Under the pieces are notes generated by a model. The model made no database searches. It worked only from the letters and a program-made list of their open reading frames with translations, and was not told the origin of the DNA. From an uncultured Lachnospiraceae bacterium (GTDB taxonomy: Bacteria; Bacillota; Clostridia; Lachnospirales; Lachnospiraceae): a stretch of DNA of 64,000 nucleotides. The DNA is taken from assembly GCA_902779305.1 (NCBI GenBank), contig CACZBD010000009.1, positions 152,875 through 216,874 of the forward strand, in the 5' to 3' direction. Made by a program: the position numbers and the translations under genes. Of this stretch, positions 62,643-64,000 are shown piece after piece. The number at the start of each line of letters is the position of its first letter. Position 1 is the first letter of the stretch.

Positions 62643-63847
62643 GATACGGACTCCCTTTTTTCCTGCAACAGGGCAAGCAGCTTTTCTTTATCGTTTAAGG
62701 ACGGGTCGGCAAGCACCCTGTCAAAAAGAAACTGCAGGCATTCCCCGAGTTCTTTCCCGGGCTTCATGTGCATTTTCAGGATCAGGTCATTTCCGGTAAC
62801 CGCAAGATCCTTCATGGAGATACAGTCGGCTCTTTTAAGCATTTCCCGATACTCTTTTTCCAGCCGGTCCGTTTCTTCCGGATCCTGTCCAAGCGCTCTT
62901 TTAAACAGGATCATGGCAGGCATCAGATCGGGTCCCGTCAAAACACTGAACCGTCTGACCCCTTCCGGCGTCAGATCGATCTTATCATCAACATGCTCTG
63001 TCAGGATACTGACAGCGCGGATCGTCGCGTTGTCATACTTCAGCCTTTGGAGCACCGGTCTGCAGTTTTTGCAAAAATGCAGAAGAACCGCCAGACGGAT
63101 CACGACAGACTTTTCGGATCTTTGCAGCGCAAGAACCGCTTCTCTTCTCTCCTCTTCCGTCAGTCGGTCGTATTCCCGCAATACAATACCGGTGATCCCC
63201 AGTTCATAAAGCTCGTTCAGTTTTTCCGGATGATCGGACAGCAGGAGTTTCTGTAGCTCAACCCGGATCCGCTCGGCGCTGATCAGCTGCAGCCGGTCCT
63301 TAAGGCTTACGATCGCTTCTTTCGTATGCGCTTCGATCGCATAATCCAACTGCGCGCTGAAACGGACTGCCCGTAAGATCCTGAGCGCATCCTCTGTAAA
63401 ACGTTCCTGCGCTTCTCCGACGGCGCGGATCAGTTTTCTTTCCATGTCGCCCTGTCCGTCGAACAGATCCACCAGACCCTGATCGTTATAAGCCATGGCA
63501 TTGATCGTAAAATCACGCCGCCTCAGATCTTCTTTCAGATCCGGTGTGAATGCCACCTCTTTGGGATGACGGCCATCCTCGTAGTCACCATCTATGCGGT
63601 AAGTTGTGACCTCAAAGCCCTCCGCGCCAAACATCACGGTCACGGTCCCGTGCTTGATCCCGGTATCGACCGTTCTTCGGAAGAGCGCTTTGACCTGCTC
63701 AGGACGCGCCGATGTGGTGATATCCCAGTCATCGGGTTTTCGTCCGAGCAGACTGTCCCTGACGCAGCCGCCGACGGCATAAGCTTCATATCCGTCTTGC
63801 TGAAGCGTCCCTATGATCCGTTGTACTTTTTCAGGCAGAACTATCAT
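62639..63847 (-). CDS. cca: CCA tRNA nucleotidyltransferase
   Basis: 402 residues. The class II poly(A)/CCA polymerase head is VGGCVRDSLLGRKPDDWDITT with the catalytic DWD Asp pair; RRDFTINAMAYN and EDALRILRAVRFSAQLDY complete the neck, and helices after about 240 make the body and tail. It adds or repairs the CCA end of tRNAs. The frame continues 19 codons upstream, but this part contains the promoter, so ATG 63847 is the start. No Shine-Dalgarno is seen. The gene leads the operon with PEGA, a membrane protein, ddl and murF. Confidence 0.94.
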   Translation of the reverse strand: MIVLPEKVQRIIGTLQQDGYEAYAVGGCVRDSLLGRKPDDWDITTSARPEQVKALFRRTVDTGIKHGTVTVMFGAEGFEVTTYRIDGDYEDGRHPKEVAFTPDLKEDLRRRDFTINAMAYNDQGLVDLFDGQGDMERKLIRAVGEAQERFTEDALRILRAVRFSAQLDYAIEAHTKEAIVSLKDRLQLISAERIRVELQKLLLSDHPEKLNELYELGITGIVLREYDRLTEEERREAVLALQRSEKSVVIRLAVLLHFCKNCRPVLQRLKYDNATIRAVSILTEHVDDKIDLTPEGVRRFSVLTGPDLMPAMILFKRALGQDPEETDRLEKEYREMLKRADCISMKDLAVTGNDLILKMHMKPGKELGECLQFLFDRVLADPSLNDKEKLLALLQEKRESVS

Positions 63848-63854
63848 GCACAAT

Positions 63855-63883
63855 ATTTTACCAAAATTCCCCGTAAGGCTCAA
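63855..63883 (-). promoter_or_regulatory. Promoter of the cca operon, predicted leaderless
   Basis: Minus strand: -35 TTGAGC (63883-63878), 17-base spacer, -10 TAAAAT (63860-63855) with TGG extension. Only 7 bases separate the -10 from the cca ATG, so transcription likely starts at or next to it. The group II intron ends 20 bases upstream of the -35. Confidence 0.65.
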
Positions 63884-63902
63884 GTTTCGGCAAGCGCAGC
63901 CC

Positions 63903-64000
63903 AATCGAGTAGGAGGAATTTCTCATGAATGAGAAATTCCGTCCTCTCACACCACCGTGCGTACCGTTCGGTACACGGCGGTTCAATCAACTTAACAAGT
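63903..64000 (-). mobile_element. Group II intron, 3' end (domains V and VI), continuing off the right edge
   Basis: Minus strand. Domain V is a 32-base hairpin at 63982-63951: ACCGCCGTG pairs with CACGGTGGT, then the 2-base bulge (CG), TACC and GGTA with a GAAC loop. Domain VI is the hairpin at 63940-63915 (12-base arms GGAATTTCTCAT / ATGAGAAATTCC), followed by CTCCTACTCGAT, which contains a likely branch-point A and the 3' end near 63904. The rest, including any reverse transcriptase, is outside the window. The domain V stem holds CGC at the catalytic triad place, as in some bacterial classes. Confidence 0.85.

Overview
The window reads as chromosome of a motile, anaerobic, low-to-mid-GC Gram-positive bacterium of the class Clostridia (Lachnospiraceae-like). 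This is inferred from family content and signals: sigma-A promoters with strong AGGAGG ribosome sites, a tryptophan T-box riboswitch, a sigma-D type promoter in front of a YjfB-like motility gene, a methyl-accepting chemotaxis protein, FtsEX with a PcsB/EnvC-like hydrolase, an AmmeMemoRadiSam operon and a clostridial-style glycerol operon. No prophage, CRISPR array, tRNA or rRNA was seen. The only mobile element is the 3' end of a group II intron cut by the right edge.

Layout. 1-3.5 kb: oligopeptide ABC transporter oppBCD(F), minus strand, with a consensus promoter and an intrinsic-terminator-like hairpin between promoter and start codon. 3.6-8.4 kb: minus-strand operon of a fused Memo-AMMECR1 protein, its radical SAM partner, a NTP-transferase/pseudouridine-kinase fusion and pseudouridine-5'-phosphate glycosidase. 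8.5-17.4 kb: one long minus-strand operon (lipoprotein, SDR protein, MoxR ATPase, DUF58, transglutaminase membrane protein, second lipoprotein, zinc-ribbon/PQ-rich membrane protein, AIM24 protein) closed by a terminator. 17.7-20.9 kb: MFS transporter facing an MCP. 21-27.2 kb: ftsE-ftsX-M23 hydrolase-CtpA protease-GH42 beta-galactosidase. 27.3-31 kb: CdaR-type regulator, a degenerate WecG/TagA-like protein and a GT-C membrane protein divergent from interdigitated promoters, and a 58-residue YjfB protein. 31.1-34.1 kb: cvfB-L,D-transpeptidase-ridA-CPBP protease. 34.2-38.7 kb: glycerol kinase and two FAD oxidoreductases. 38.8-49.1 kb: aldehyde dehydrogenase and two giant secreted proteins (glucosaminidase and papain-like peptidase) sharing the same type of tail repeats. 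49.3-51.7 kb: tocopherol-cyclase-like protein, XdhC and a small charged protein. 51.9-54.95 kb: trpXYZ under a Trp T-box. 55-57 kb: Cys-repeat lipoprotein and PlsC. 57-63.85 kb: cca-PEGA-membrane protein-ddl-murF operon. 63.9 kb to the edge: group II intron.

How the genes fit together. Much of the window concerns the cell envelope: peptidoglycan precursor synthesis (ddl, murF), remodelling (FtsEX-hydrolase, CtpA, L,D-transpeptidase, glucosaminidase), surface proteins, lipoproteins, and a MoxR/DUF58/transglutaminase module. The rest is nutrient use: peptides, tryptophan, glycerol, beta-galactosides and pseudouridine. The points most worth testing are the Memo/radical SAM/pseudouridine operon with its kinase fusion, the long MoxR operon, the interdigitated promoter pair at 29.25 kb, two predicted leaderless transcripts, and the hairpin in the opp leader. 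All calls come from reading the sequence; no database search was run.
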